A DNA stretch of 64,000 nucleotides from Mastigias papua (GCA_964019165.1 OZ025268.1:12854359-12918358), one strand, 5' to 3'. Shown: positions 23,101 through 35,827, numbered from the stretch's first letter. Numbers and translations are program-made. Notes: a model not told the origin generated them from the letters alone.

Positions 23101-23502
23101 AGCTTCAGCTGCTTCAAGCATGGTTCCTTGTTCTAATGCCTCTATATTTCTTCTGATCTCTTCAAGTTCAAGATCAGTCAGCCAGTTTCTCTTTATAATA
23201 TTGTTTTTCTAGTCCAGTAGTCTCTGCTCAGTTACAGGAAACATACCTTTATCTACCCAACACTTATGCATTCTTTTCCGATATCCATTCCGCTTTGGTT
23301 CACTCTGGTAGTAGCATTCCATAACTACCCTGTTATCATATTGACACCATTTCCTTCTTTGGATCCTTGGAGCAGTAGCAGGATGACGACCGGGCCCACG
23401 CTGCTCCTCCACGGGACACCTGCCGGGCGAGAGGCCTTCACACTGTGATCTGGTCTCATTTACGGCGTTATTTGGTAAATCTATTGTAGTCATTACACTC
23501 AT
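20123..23502 (-). pseudogene. A4 reverse transcriptase/endonuclease, broken
   Basis: The start (MSVMTTIDL, 23502) is chosen by match to A5 (MSVMSIND); the frame is open into the leader up to 23745, but that part is leader RNA in the other copies. N-terminus: EEQRGPGRHPATA and KWCQYDNRVVMECYY. A 675-codon open part (20123-22150) holds [42 protein letters not shown] (about 21558-21572), the thumb and the endonuclease RRPDMIV...VIDFAVP. Lesions: in-frame TAG at 23209-23211, in-frame TAG near 22327 and a frameshift near 22200 just after GVQGFW. Missense oddity: the last ligand of the CCHC knuckle is Tyr (HLVSEYSKMA), where A1 has Cys. Confidence 0.88.
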
Positions 23503-23548
23503 TTGAGGGTAGTGGTGATGAGGTGCCACAACCACCGGTATGTTTATT

Positions 23549-23599
23549 GAGACACCATCTCTAGGGGGGCTGCCAACCAAGGCTAAAGAGTCCCTCCTA
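23549..23599 (-). promoter_or_regulatory. Conserved leader RNA structure, copy 3 (A4)
   Basis: P1 UAGGAGGG/CCCCCCUA (one A-C mismatch), linker ACUCUUUA, P2 GCC/GGC with loop UUGGUU, P3 GAGA/UCUC with loop UGGUG. It ends 47 nt upstream of the A4 start. Confidence 0.7.
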
Positions 23600-23779
23600 C
23601 CCATGAGACAGACTATCCCCCGCCGGACGCCAACCCGGTATTTCAAGGTCGCGGGGGGAGCTAACAGGGACCTCACCTTGCTCAAGGGTGACCTGGAGGT
23701 AGTTGCAGCAAAGGGTAACCTCATTATCCCACGTCGAAACTCCACAACCGGATGCAGTTTAATGTCATACCCAGGACGA

Positions 23780-23799
23780 ATTATTATTATTATTATTAT
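23780..23799. repeat. (ATT)n tract between A4 and B1
   Basis: Six to seven ATT units separating the A4 leader from the B1 3' end. Confidence 0.95.
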
Positions 23800-23866
23800 G
23801 TGTTACAAAGAAAAATTTCTAAACTTCAGTACATTGAATTGCCGGGACCAACCTATGGTCCTGAGG

Positions 23867-26800
23867 CTAAGTTAGTGAGAGAGTTCTTCTTAGTATGTGA
23901 GCAGTTCCAAGTAGAACAATTTTCTGCAGTTCCTCGACCTTGATGTTACCAGGTATTCGCTCAATACATCGATTTACTCCCTTTCGTATTATCCCCAATG
24001 CTCCAATTACCAGCGGGGTGACAGTTGTTTTTGTTTTCCACATCCTACTAACTTTTATTTCAAGATCTTTGTATTTTGAAATCTTTTCAACTTCTTTTGC
24101 CGCAATATTTCGATCTGATGGTACAGCCATATCAATTAACATGCACATATTTGTAGGTTTCTCTTGAATTACAATGTCTGGCCTGTTTGCTTTGATTTCC
24201 TTGTCTGTGATAATAGGCATATCCCATAGTATTGCTGCATCTTTCCCTTCAACAACTTTTTCTGGCTTATGATCATACCACTTATTAGGGACATCTATTT
24301 GATAATATTTACATATATTCCAGTGAACATAAATAAGTGCTTTATCATGTCGTTCTAAATATTCCATCTTGGCTAAAACAGGACAACCAGATACAATGTG
24401 TTCTACACTCTCGTCGAATTCATGGCATAGTCGGCATTTTGGATCAATTCCGTTCTTGATAATGCTATGTTGATAGTACCTTGTTGCTAAACTTTGATCC
24501 TGTGCAGCTATTATCAAACCTTCAGTCTCTGATTTCAATCCTGAGCTCTGCAACCATCTGTGGGTCAGTTCTTTGTCAACATCTGCCTTATCAACTTTCT
24601 CCGGGTACTGTCCGTGTAGGGGCTTTCCTTTCCACCTTTCCTTAAGATTGGTCAAAATTTGTAACTTTACATCCTTCTTTAATGATTTAACTCTCTTTGC
24701 GATTGGCGTTGTCTCCTGATTCTCATTAACACTGATTTGTAGCTGTATATGTTGTCTGAACTTACTTGCATCTGTATGAATCGAATATAATTTCTTATTT
24801 GTGTCATGTTTGTATACCTGTCTCAATAGTCTGTCTTTCGTTTTTTCCAAGTACGTGTCTAGACCAATCACGCTAATCTTGTATGTGTACTCTAATTGCA
24901 TCAGCCCTCTTCCACCTTCTTTCCTGGGGAGGTATATCCTATCAACATCTGCTCTAGGGTGGTTCATCCTATACATCGTCATTAGTTGTCTTGTCTTTGC
25001 ATCCATTTTCCTGAATTCTTTCATCTGCCAATTAATCACATTAAGGCTATATATGATACCACTGGGATTGCTAAGGCGTTAATAGCGGTGATTTTATTAC
25101 ATGAATTCAGTTCGCTTGTAAGAATCATCTTAATTCAGCGATAATATTCTTTCCTAACCTTTTCTTTCGTTGCTGCGTGTTTAATACCATTACCTTCGTT
25201 TATACCTAAGTACTTATAAGTACCTTCTTGAGCAAGCTCCTGAATAACACATGTGTCATCAAGTTTTACATTGGTAATCTTTGTCAATTTCCCTTTCTTA
25301 AAAGGTGCTTTAGCACACATGTCTAATTCGAACTGCATTTCAATGTCGTCGCTAAATATCTTGACAGTGTTAAGCAGTCCTTCTAGTTGCTTGTCATTAT
25401 TGGAGTAGAGTTTCAAATCATCCATGTATAGCAGGTGATTCACTCGTTCTTTATTCATGTCATATCCATATTCTGTAGCGTTTAGTAGATTGCTAAGGGG
25501 TGCAAGAGACATGCAGAATAGAAGTGGAGACAATGAGTGACCCTGAAATATCCCCCTTTTAATTCTAATAGGGTCTGTTACGATAGAACCAGAGGAGTAG
25601 GTAAGTGTCATAGTTGTTTGCCATGTGCTCATGCTGTATGTAATATAATTTATTAGAGTTGGGCACAGTCTATAAATTTCCATTGTCTTAATGATCCAGC
25701 TATGAGGTACACTGTCAAATGCTTTCCTATAATCTATCCAAGAGGTACTTAAATTCTTTCTTTTACTCTCACAATCTTCGAGAATCGATTTATTTATGAG
25801 AAGTTGGTCTTTACAGCCATATGAGCCTTTTCTACATCCCTTTTTGTTCAGCTGGCAATAAATTACTTTCTTCTAAATGGTTGTAAGTTCTTTCTGCTAT
25901 GATTGATGTTAGTATTTTGTAGAGGGTTGGTAAACACGTAATCGGTCTATAGTTTTTTGGAACTTTTGTTTCCTGAGTTTTAGGTAACAAATATGTTACT
26001 CCCTTCGTTAGCCATATTGGTGTCTCTTCTGGTTCCCTTACCATCTTATTATAACACCTTGCTATATCTTCATGTAGGGCTTCACAATTCTTCAACCAGA
26101 AGTTTAGCACATTATCTATACCAGGGGATTTCCAGTTACTTGTCTTTCTAATTGCCAAAGTAATTTCGTCATTAGTTATGTCTGTCCATTCTTGTTCAGC
26201 TGAGTACCTATACTTGTCTTCTTGTTCTTTAATCCATCCAGCTTCTTCATTATGATGTTTATCATCTTCTAAAATTGATTTCCAAAATTTTTCAACCTCA
26301 TCAGCAGATGGTGGATCATTTATCGTCAATTTTTTATTTCCCAGTTCTCTATAGAATAATTTTGGATTAGTTTTAAACAATTTATTTTGCCTAAACTGCC
26401 TGCTTCTTTTATCAAATCGTTTTAATCTTTGTGCCTTTGCCTGAATCTTTTGCTTCAACTTTTCTTTTTCGGTATTAATGTCTCGCTCCTCTTTTATTTT
26501 GTATCTTCTCATTATTTGTCTCTTTTTTCTCTCACTTATTCTACTATCTCGTGTTAACTCTGTGAGCATCGACAGATCACCTCGCATGCTATTAATTTCC
26601 TTTTCAATTCTTTCTTTCCATGCAGGTTGTCTTCTGTTTGGTTTTCTCTGCTTTTTTACTTTGACTCCTTTCATTTCTGTTACAACAGTAGCCGTAGTGT
26701 ATATTAATTCATTGATTTCTGTAATACCTAACTGATATGCTTGTTTTATTGTTGAAAGAGCTTCATTTGCTATCTTGAGTAATTCTTTAGCTTTACGATC

Positions 26801-27472
26801 TTTATTTATATTCGGTAGCTTAGCTCTGTCTCCTATTTCCATGAATTTCACTTCCTCCCACTTCTCTATTACTTGGTTAATCATGTCTAATACTAATTTC
26901 TGCTCTTCATTTTATCCTGAATGGGGCAAGTGTTCGACATTTTCCTCAATGATGTATGGCACACTATCGTCCTCTCTTGCCACATTAACTAAATTTGTAC
27001 TATTATCGACGACTGTTGCAATTGGCGGTTGCTGTTCGTTTCTAACATCTACCCTTATTCTTTCTAGTTCCATATCTGTTAATCCTTTATTCTTTACTAT
27101 ATCTCTTCTTACATTTGCTAGTTTGTTTGTATCAATATGTGCTCTATTATCAACATTATCCTTCCTCCAAAGCTCATATGCACGATTGGTGGTATTCTTG
27201 TTAGAAGGCTGTTCAAGTGCCTTTTTGTATTCCTCCCTTGTCCATTTCTGTCTTGGTTTCTTTAATATCTGGTTTGTACTTCTGCTATCTAGAGGGCCTA
27301 TTTGAGTTGTACTCTCATCTTGGAAACTCTCTAGAGCCTTGGGGTTGGAGGAATTTGTTCCAGTAGTACATTTTTCGACCTCAACCTGGTTCACCATTGA
27401 GGGACGCGCTCCTTGTTTGACCGCGCGACGAGGGATGCGGGATGATTTTATGTGATGATTTTCCATATTCAA
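23867..27472 (-). pseudogene. B1 reverse transcriptase/endonuclease, broken
   Basis: The start at 27472 gives a basic N-terminus (SSRIPRRAVKQGARPS), then the Myb-like KWTREEYKKALEQ. RT parts: [57 protein letters not shown] and YMDD at about 25410-25426. Thumb (HPRADVDRIYLPR), knuckle CRLCHEFDESVEHIVSGC and endonuclease NRPDIVI...LIDMAVPSD follow to the end at 23867. Lesions: in-frame TAA at about 26910; a one-base insertion in the A-run at about 25840 (after LPAEQKG); in-frame TGA at about 25135; and a frameshift near 25055. Catalytic residues of RT and endonuclease are retained. Confidence 0.87.
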
Positions 27473-27517
27473 TGGTAGGTTGGTTATACGGGTTTTCCTT
27501 CCTGGGTGTTTTTATTT

Positions 27518-27569
27518 GTGACACCATCACCTAGATGGGCTGTCAGCCAAGACTAAAGAGTCCCATCCA
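27518..27569 (-). promoter_or_regulatory. Conserved leader RNA structure, copy 4 (B1, proximal)
   Basis: P1 UGGAUGGG/CCCAUCUA (one G-U), linker ACUCUUUA, P2 GUC/GAC with loop UUGGCU, one extra base before P3, P3 GUGA/UCAC with loop UGGUG. P1 here has U-A and A-U pairs replacing the G-rich pairs of the A copies: several compensatory changes. It lies 45 nt upstream of the B1 start. Confidence 0.75.
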
Positions 27570-27584
27570 CTCTGGTTTGTAATT

Positions 27585-27638
27585 AGAGTTTTCCTTCTCT
27601 TAGACTGAGTGCCTACCATGGCTTACGAGCTCAGTCTA
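27585..27638 (-). promoter_or_regulatory. Conserved leader RNA structure, copy 5 (B1, distal duplicate)
   Basis: A second unit with the same geometry directly upstream of copy 4. P1 UAGACUGA/UCAGUCUA (8 perfect pairs, almost unrelated in sequence to the other copies), 8-nt linker GCUCGUAA, P2 GCC/GGC with loop AUGGUA, 2 nt, P1', then P3 AGAG/CUCU with an 8-nt loop. Same spacing (8+8+3+6+3+2+8) with a different primary sequence. Confidence 0.65.
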
Positions 27639-27987
27639 CCCGGAGCAATGGTTTTTTGGAAGGCGTCATATACTCGCCTTTTGCCCTACTCCTATCTGTT
27701 TGAAACGGTTCTGCCACGTGAAGGCTAGGAGCTAGACTGGACTGACAGGGCTATATATTGCGCATACCATTTGGGGCATTTTTTAGGCATAAGGTGCTCA
27801 TCTTCCTTAGCCACCCCGGCTATAACAGTCTTTAGAACCTTATTATTATTATGTTATCAATTTCTTTTGATTCGCGATTTTGAGATCAAACACCGGGTCA
27901 CTACCAGTGACCTAGGGTGAGTGAAATCAGAGTAATGTATTGTAAGAACCATTTTGCATTGCATATCGTAGAAGTATAAAACGTGAT

Positions 27988-30900
27988 TCAAATAGAGAGC
28001 GCTCTTCTCAAAATGTGTGCAGTACTATTAAGGACAATTTTCTGGATCTCGCTAAGTGATGGTTCTCCAGGAATTTTCTTAAGATAATCTATGGTTCCTT
28101 TCTTTATCAGGCCAAGGGCACCCACTACTACTGGGATGGTCGTTGTTTTCAGCTGCCACATTTTTTCAATCTCAATCTCCAGGTCTTTGTATTTAGACAA
28201 CTTCTCAAAAACTTTCGCAGAAACATTCTTATCTGTTGGCACACTCATATCGATGAGCAAGCAGGTGCTATTGCGTTTGTCCTTGACAGCAATATCAGGA
28301 CGGTTTGCCTGTATCATCCGATCAGTATGGACTGGAAAATCCCATAGAATGGTAACATTTTTCCCTTCTGTGACTGGTTCTGGATGATGTTCATACCAGT
28401 TGCTATTAGTTTCTATGGAGAAGTGATTAAGAATCTTCCATTGGAGATACTGACCAACCCTATCATGTCGGTTTTTATACTCATTAGGTGTCAAGACAGA
28501 ACAACCAGAAATAGGATGGTCAATTGTTTCTAGCTTATCCTCGCAGAATCTACAGTTTTCGTCTGCTCCATTGTGCAGTACATTGGCCTGGTACTTGTGC
28601 GTGAAAAGACTTTGGTCCTGGGCGGCTAGAATGAAACCTTCCGTTTCCCCTTTCAATCCTGAGCTCCTCAGCCACTGATGGGTTGCCATTTCGTCTACAT
28701 CAGCGTTTCTGCTTCGAGCTGCGAACTGTCCGTGGAGGGTCTTTTCTTGCCACCTTGATTCCAGTTGTTTCAATCCATTGTTTTTTGCGGTTTTCTTTGT
28801 TCTACGGGCTAGTTCTGTGTGTTTTAGCTTGCTGTGGTTTCCGTTATTTATTTCTAAGTCCAACTGACGAGAAAATTTAGCTAACTCTTTAAAAACTGAA
28901 TGTAACTTTTTTGTGTTTTGATGTAGATTGACTAGTTGTAGCATCCAATCATCTGAATTGTCCAGATATTCAGCGAGACCTATGGTAGTTGTTTTCTATG
29001 ACATCTCAAGTTGTATCATGCCCCTACCTCCTTGGTTTCTGGGGACGTATAGACGGTCAACATGGGACTTGGGGTGGTGCATTCTGTGGCAGGTGAATCG
29101 CTTTCTAATTTTGCATCAAGTTTTCTCAATTCACTAAGGTTCCAGTTAACGATGTTAAAGCTATAAATTACCACTCGTACTGCAAGAGAGTTGATAGCTG
29201 TAATTTTATTTTTCGAATTTAGTTCAGTTTTCAGTATTAGTCCTACCCTACGTAAGCATTCTTTTCTAATTTTTCCTTTCATCTTTGAATGCTGTATGCC
29301 GTCCCCTTCATTAACGCCTAAGTATTTGTATGTTCCTTCCTGCTCTAATTCTTTGATAACCGATTCATCATCTAACACAACGTTATCTGAACTTTCAAAT
29401 TTTCCACGCTTAAAGGTTGCTTTAGCGCATTTATCCAAGCCAAATTCCATCCCAATATCATCACTAAATGCCTTCACTGTTTTCAAAAGTCCTTCCAGCT
29501 CATAATCATTACAGGCATACAGTTTCAAATCATCCATGTAGAATAAATGATTTATCTTCTTATTACTGATCTTGTATCCATATCCAGTATCATTTAAAAG
29601 TCGAGACAGGGGTATAAGTGCCATGCAGAACAAAGGAGGGGAGAAAGAGTCACCTTGAAAAATTCCACAATTGATGCACATACCATTAGCAGTCAAAATT
29701 CCATTAGAATGGGAGAGGGTAAGGTTAGTTTCCCAAAGCTTCATAGATGTTCTAAGAAAGTTAATTATTATAGGTGAAACTTTGAAAGTTTCTAATCAAC
29801 GTAAAATCCAGGAGTGGGGAACACTATCAAAAGCCTTCTTGTAATCTATCCAAGCAGTACTCAGGTGTGTCTGTTTCATTCTGGCATTCTCTAATATCAT
29901 TTTGTTAACTAATAGTTGATCTTTGCAACCATACGATCCTTTCCGACTACCTTTTTGTTTAATTGGAAATATGTTGTGATCTTCCATATGTGCGTATGTT
30001 CTTTCAGTAAGAATAGAGGTCAAAAGTTTGTAAGATGTTGGCAGGCAGGTAATTGGGCGATAGTTTTTTGCATTTGCAGTTTCGTTAGTTTTTGCGAGAA
30101 CATATGTAGTACCTAGGCAAAACCATTTGGGTGTTACTGTTGGGTCTGCCATTAATCTGTTGAAGTTTAATGCTAATTTTGTGTGTGCTGAGTGTAAAGC
30201 GTCAAGCCAGAAGTTTGGAATTTGATCGATTCCTGGCGATTTCCACTTATGAGATTTTCTAAGAGCTTTCCTTATTTCGTCAACTTGTAGTTCTTCCCAT
30301 CCCTGTTCGGGGATATTATTCGCGCTGTTCTCAAAATCATTCAGCCATGCAGAGTTCTCATTATGCCCCTTCTCCTTGCCCCATATATTACTCCAGTATT
30401 CCCGTACTTGTTCGTCTGACGGTATTTCATCTACATTTATATCTGACTTTCCTATCTCTCTGTAAAATTTTTTGGTGTCTGTTTCAAAGATTTTATTCTG
30501 TCTATAAAATTTATTCCGCTTGATGTACCTCCTTACTCGTTGAGCCTTGACTTGTAATTTTTGCTTCAATTCTTCCTTAATGGCTGGTATTTTATCATTG
30601 CTTTCGATTCTGTACTTTCGTATTACTTTCCTAGCCTTGCCAGATCTTATTTCTTTATCCTTTTGAAGCTCTTCTAGCAAGGAGATTTCCTTTCTAAGAT
30701 TTTCAATTTCTTTGTCAATTTTTACTTGCCATTTAGGTTTATTAGGTTTACGTACACTATTTTGTTTTCTTTTATGTTTAACAACACATCTTTTCTGGAG
30801 TACTTTTCCTGTTGCATATATCAACTCATTCAATTCTGTTAAATTTGGGTCCATTTCATTGCATAGTTGTTTTAGGGCTTCATTGCCAACATCAATTATA

Positions 30901-31613
30901 GTTCTGTATTTGCTGGTACGACGAACTTTCAATAAAGACTCTCTATCATTAATACTAGTATGCTGGACAATAGACAATTCTTCTAAGATATCACTCCTCA
31001 TCTCAGCCACTTCATCCTGGTTCAACTCTTGTTCCTGTTCTTCATTATTTTTCATACCTTGTTCTGGTTCATTCTCATCAGCATAAGGCACTACAACTTC
31101 CTCAACATCTTCCTAGGCTTCCTCAACTTCCTTTACGAGACCTACAGGGTCCTTTTCACGAGTATCATTGAAAACAATCTCCTTAATTTGTGCAATTTCG
31201 ACATCCGACAGCTTTTTGCTGCGCATAATAAATCTCCTTACATTTGCTAGTTTATTTGCATCTAAACCTTTAATTTTTTCGCTCTCACTATTACGTGAAC
31301 ACCATGCAATAAAAGTGTCTTCAGTGCTGTTTGTTTGAGGTTTTTCTAATGCGTAGTAAAAACAACACATTATTTCCTTGTATTCTTCCCTAGTCCATCT
31401 TTTTCTTTTTTCCTTGTGATGCTTGGTTGGTGTTGGACCCGCAGGTCCAGAGGTGGGATGCATCCCTTTCTGGTGACCATACGGACTTTCGTTAGGGGAA
31501 GAATTAGACTCAGTAGCATACTTTACGATCCCAGGCGAGTCTTGCCCCGGGGGACGCGTCCCTTGTTGATCCGCGCGACGGACGATGCGGCATGGATTTC
31601 TTCTAGTTTTCAT
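27988..31613 (-). pseudogene. B2 reverse transcriptase/endonuclease, broken
   Basis: The start at 31613 gives RIVRRADQQGTRPPG and the Myb-like [74 protein letters not shown] and YMDD at about 29528-29541. Knuckle CRFCEDKLETIDHPISGC and endonuclease NRPDIAV...LIDMSVPTD follow. Lesions: TAG at about 31113 (after VEEVEEA), TGA at 29796-29798 right after PHSWILR, a one-base deletion in an A-run near 29117, and TAG near 28995. The family is close to B3 (shared MALWETNL/MKLWETNL and HSNGTLT/HSNGILT). Confidence 0.87.
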
Positions 31614-31713
31614 ATATTAATAAGAGGCTGTCTATTCCGTGCCAGATGCCACCCGGTATTTCGAGTTCACGCGGATATTCTTTGTAGCAAGCTTCCAGCT
31701 GGTATTTTTATTT

Positions 31714-31764
31714 GTGACACCATCACTAGGAGGGTTGCCTACCAAGGCTACAGAGTCCCCCCTA
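31714..31764 (-). promoter_or_regulatory. Conserved leader RNA structure, copy 6 (B2, A-type leader)
   Basis: P1 UAGGGGGG/CCCUCCUA (one G-U), linker ACUCUGUA, P2 GCC/GGC with loop UUGGUA, P3 GUGA/UCAC with loop UGGUG. It lies about 100 nt upstream of the B2 start, farther than in other copies because about 80 nt of B-type leader intervenes. Confidence 0.75.
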
Positions 31765-32167
31765 CCCATGAGACAGACTAGCCCCCGCCAGACGCCAACC
31801 TGGTACTTCATGGTCTTGGGGAGAGCTGACAGGTACTACACCTTGCTCAAGGGTGACCTGGAGGTAGTTGTGGCTAAGGGTAACCTCATTATCCCACGTC
31901 GAAACTCCACAACCGGATGCAGTTTTATGTCATACCCAGGACACATTATTATTATTATTATAGTAGAGTTGTCTTTGGCAAGCTAGTATACAATCAAACA
32001 CCGAGTTACAACTAGCAGCCAAGGGTGAGTGAAGGGTGCATGTTGGTTAGAAAGTGACTTTGATGAGGAAAGAAAATCAAAACAAGCAAACAAACAAACA
32101 AAAAAAGAAAGAAGAAAAAAACAACCAGAACATAAAAAAAAACAAACAGTTTTCACAAGCGAGTAAT

Positions 32168-35100
32168 TCAGATGGAAAGAGCCCTTCTCAAAACATGAGC
32201 TGTGCTATTTAGGACTATTTTTTGCACCTCTGACAGCGATGGAGACCCTGGTATTTTGTCAATAAAGTCAGCTGTGCCCTTTCTTATGAGGCCAAGTGCA
32301 CCAACAACTACTGGAAGTGTTTTTGTTTTTAGATGCCACATTTTCTCAATTTCAATCTCCAGATCTTTGTATTTGCTCAATTTTTCAAATACTTTTGCAG
32401 CAACATTATTGTCTGAAGGTACACTCATATCAATCAAGAGACAAATGTTGTCTTTTTTGTCCTTAACTATAATATCAGGGCGATTTGCCTGTATAGTTCT
32501 GTCAGTATGAACAGGGAAATCCCATAGAATGGAGACATCTTTTCCTTATGTTACTGGTTCAGGATGGTGCTCATACCAGTTAGCGGTTGTACTGATCAAG
32601 TAGTATTTACATATTCTCCAATGAAGATACTGGGCAACTCTGTCATAACGGCTTTTATATTCTTTTGGTGCTAGTACTGAGCAACCAGAAACAAGGTGGT
32701 CAACTGTTTCGAGCTTTTCGTCGCAAAATCTGCACTTTGGGTCAGCTCCGTTATGTAGCATATTTGCTTGATAATTTCGAGTAGCCAAACTTTGGTCTTG
32801 TGCGGCAAGAATAAACCCTTCAGTTTCCCCTTTTAGTCCAGAGCTTCTCAGCCACTGATGTGTTGCCATTTGATCAACATCAGCACCTTTGCATCGAATA
32901 GCAAACTATCCATGAAGGGGTTTCTCGTGCCATCTTTCTTCAATCATTTTCAAGCCTTTCTGTTTAGCTACTTGTTTGGTTTTCTTTGCAATAGCAGTAG
33001 GAATAAGTTCTTCATCAGTTTGCATTTCAATCCCTAGTTCTCTTGAAAATTGTTCAGAATCCTTTATAATTGAATGTAACTTCTTAGCATTCTCGTGTGA
33101 GGTGACAAGTTTTAGCATCCAGTCCTGTGAGTTACGTAAATACTGGGAGAGACCAACTGTTGAAGTCTTGTATGAGAGTTCCAATTGTATCATGCCTCTA
33201 CCTCCTTTACTCCTAGGCATATAAAGGCGGTCAACATCTGACTTCGGATGATGCATTCTGCCACATGTCAATTGCTTTCTTATTTTTGTGTCTATTTTCT
33301 TTAGTTCTCTTAGGTTCCAGTTGATAATATTAAAGCTATAGGTCACTACAGGTATTGCTAAAGTGTTTATAGCAGTGATGCGATTTCTGGAGTTCAGTTC
33401 TGTCTTCATAATTGATCGTATTCTCCGTATACATTCTTTTCAGATTTTCTCTTTCATATTAGAGTGCTGTATACCATTGCTTTCACTTACACCTAGATAC
33501 TTATATGCACCTCCCTGTTCTAATTTAACATTATATTTGAAGAGTTGATCATCTTTCCACGCTTGAATGTTGCCTTAGCACATTTATCCAGACCGAACTC
33601 CATGCCTATATCATCACTGAAAGACTTAACAGTTTGTAACAATCCTTCTAATTCCAGATCATCTCTTGCGTATAGCTTAAGATCGTCCATATAAAAGAGG
33701 TGATTTATCCTTCTGTTGTTGATTTTATAACCATATCCGGTGTTTTTCAAAAAAGGTGGGATAGAGGAACGAGCGCAAGACAAAACAAAAGGGGAGAAAA
33801 TGAGTCACCTTGAAAGATACCACATTTTATTTGCATACCATTAGAAGTAAGGGTCCCATTGGAGTGAGATAGATATAGATTAGTTTCCCATAAGGCCATA
33901 CTTGCTTTTAGGAAGCATATAATCGTAGGGGAGATTTTAAAGATTTCAAGTGATCTTAGTATCCATGAGTGAGGAACACTGTCAAAGGTTTTTTTGTAAT
34001 CAATCCAAGCTGTGCTTAGATTTCTAAATTTTGAATTTGCATGCTCCAGTATCATCTTGTTGATTAGTAGCTGATCTTTACATCCGTATGATCCTCTTCG
34101 GCATCCCTTTTGTTCAGTCGGAAGGATATTTTGCTGATCTAAGTGTCTGTAGGTTCTTTCTGTCAGTATGGAAGTAAGCACCTTGTATAAGGTCGATAAG
34201 CAGGTTATAGGCCGATAGTTTTTTGGGTTGACTGTATCTGTAGACTTTGCTAATAGATATGTGGTGCCTTGATAAAACCACTTTGGTGTTGTAGTAGGAT
34301 CTGTCATTATGCTATTAAAGTTAAGTGCCAGTTGAGCATGTGTAGAAAAAAGAGCATCAAGCCAATAATTTGTTAGTTGATCAATTCCAGGAGATTTCCA
34401 TTTGTGCGACTTTTTCAAAACTTCTCTTATTTCATGAACAGTTATGTTACCCCACTCTTGCTGCGAAACATCTTCAGTTTTTTCTTCAATATCTTTCAAC
34501 CATGCAGCATTCTCATTATACATTTTCTCCTTTCCCCATATTGTACTCCAGAATTCCTGTATTTCTTTTTCTGATGGTGCTTTTTCAATAGAGACAGTAG
34601 ATTTATTTATTTCTCGATAGAACTTTTTTGCATCGGTTTCAAAGATTCTATTTTGACGAAAGAATTTTGAATGCTTTTCAAATCGGCGCATTCTTTGTGC
34701 TTTTACTTGGAGCTTTTGTTTAAGCTCTTCCTTAATACATGGGATCTGAGTTTTACTTTCTATCTTATATTTCCTTACTACTTTCTTTGCTTTACCAGAG
34801 CGCAGTATTTTGTCCTTTTGAATCTCATCAAGTAAAGAAAGGTCTTTCCTAAATAATTCTATTTCTTTTTCTGGTTTTAGTTGCCATTTAGATTTATTGA
34901 TGCCACGGGAGCCTTTGCTCCTTCTCTTTATAGCAATGCCACATTTCTCTTGAAGAACTTTTCCTGTTGTATACATTAACTCGTTTAGACATGTCAAATC
35001 AGGATTAAGCTCGTTGCATAGGAGTTCTAATGCCGTATTTGCTAAATCAAAAGCACTCTTAAATTTGTGTTTGCTTCTGATTTTCAACAAAGGTTCTCTC

Positions 35101-35773
35101 TCTGCTATGTTAGTGTGTTGTACTTTCGATAGCTCCTCAAGTATATCTGTTTTCATTGCTAAGACTTCTTCAGTTATTACAGGTTCAACAACAATTTCCT
35201 CTTCATTACCATTATCATTTGGTTCAACATTCACTACAGCATGAATTTCAGAAGACTCTACACCTTCAGGATCTTCATTTCTTTCCCGGAAAATTTCTTC
35301 AATTAGGTTGTGACTCATATCGACTCTAACCTGTTCTTTAATTTGAGCAATTTCAGTATCAGTTAACTTCTTTTCACGCACTATGTACCTTCTTACATTC
35401 GCTAGCTTATTTGCATCTAAATAGGTCAATTTCTCGTTGTTACTGTTGCGTTCGCGCCATTTGTTGAAAGTTCCGTCAGCGTTGTTCGTTGTCGGGTTTT
35501 CCATAGTAAAATAAAAACAGTACATTACATCTTTATATTCTTCCCTTGTCCATTTATTTCGTTTTTTCTGTTGAGTTTGATTCAATGTTGAGTTTCCAGG
35601 GCCAGGGTTAGGAATTCTCCCGTCCTAGCCTGGTGACCATGAAAACTTTGCGTAATGGAAGATTTAGACTCAGTAGCCAACTTTTCGACCTCAGGCTGGT
35701 CTAGCCCTGAGGGACGTGCCCCTTGTTGACCCGCGCGACGGGCGATGCGGTATGATTTAGAACGTAGATTCAT
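32168..35773 (-). pseudogene. B3 reverse transcriptase/endonuclease, heavily broken
   Basis: The start at 35773 gives YRIARRAGQQGARPSG. The Myb-like KWTREEYKDVMYCFYF follows after a frameshift at about 35585. A 612-codon open part (33747-35585) covers [43 protein letters not shown] and GIFQGDSFSPLLF. YMDD is at about 33678-33692 in the next frame. Later lesions: a small deletion near 33525 (about ten residues lost before YKYLGV), TGA near 33445, TAG near 32908 and TAA near 32545. Knuckle CRFCDEKLETVDHLVSGC and endonuclease NRPDIIV...LIDMSVPSD remain. At least six lesions, one of the most decayed full-length copies. Confidence 0.87.
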
Positions 35774-35827
35774 ACTAAACGTATCAGATAGTGTTGATAA
35801 GGTGCCACAACCACCAGTATTTTTATC

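Larger units (their letters stand above)
20056..23779 (-). mobile_element. Non-LTR retrotransposon A4 (R4/Dong-like), near full length
   Basis: 3' UTR 20056-20122, coding 20123-23502, leader 23503-23779, with ATT tracts on both sides. Closest to A1 in sequence (shared KTWRVELTC, DIGMEFG and SAAFLDWT). Confidence 0.88.
23800..27838 (-). mobile_element. Non-LTR retrotransposon B1 (R4/Dong-like, subfamily B)
   Basis: 3' end near 23800, coding 23867-27472, leader 27473-27838. Subfamily B differs from A throughout RT (SNWKSPGIDNVLNFW against NWKAPGPDGVQGFW; CLPTLYK against CLPLVWK), yet it keeps the same gene order, the same (ATT)n context and the same leader RNA structure. Confidence 0.87.
27853..31944 (-). 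mobile_element. Non-LTR retrotransposon B2 with an A-type leader
   Basis: 3' UTR 27853-27987, coding 27988-31613, leader 31614-31944. The outer leader (about 31700-31944) is nearly identical to the A-type leaders of A4, A5 and A7, not to the leaders of B1 and B3. (ATT)n tracts lie at 27840-27852 and 31945-31962. Confidence 0.85.

Noticed and set aside
23503..23745. N-terminal extension of the A4 protein into the leader
   Set aside because: The frame is open by chance in this copy; in A1, A2, A5 and A7 the same region is leader with stops, and the conserved start aligns at 23502.
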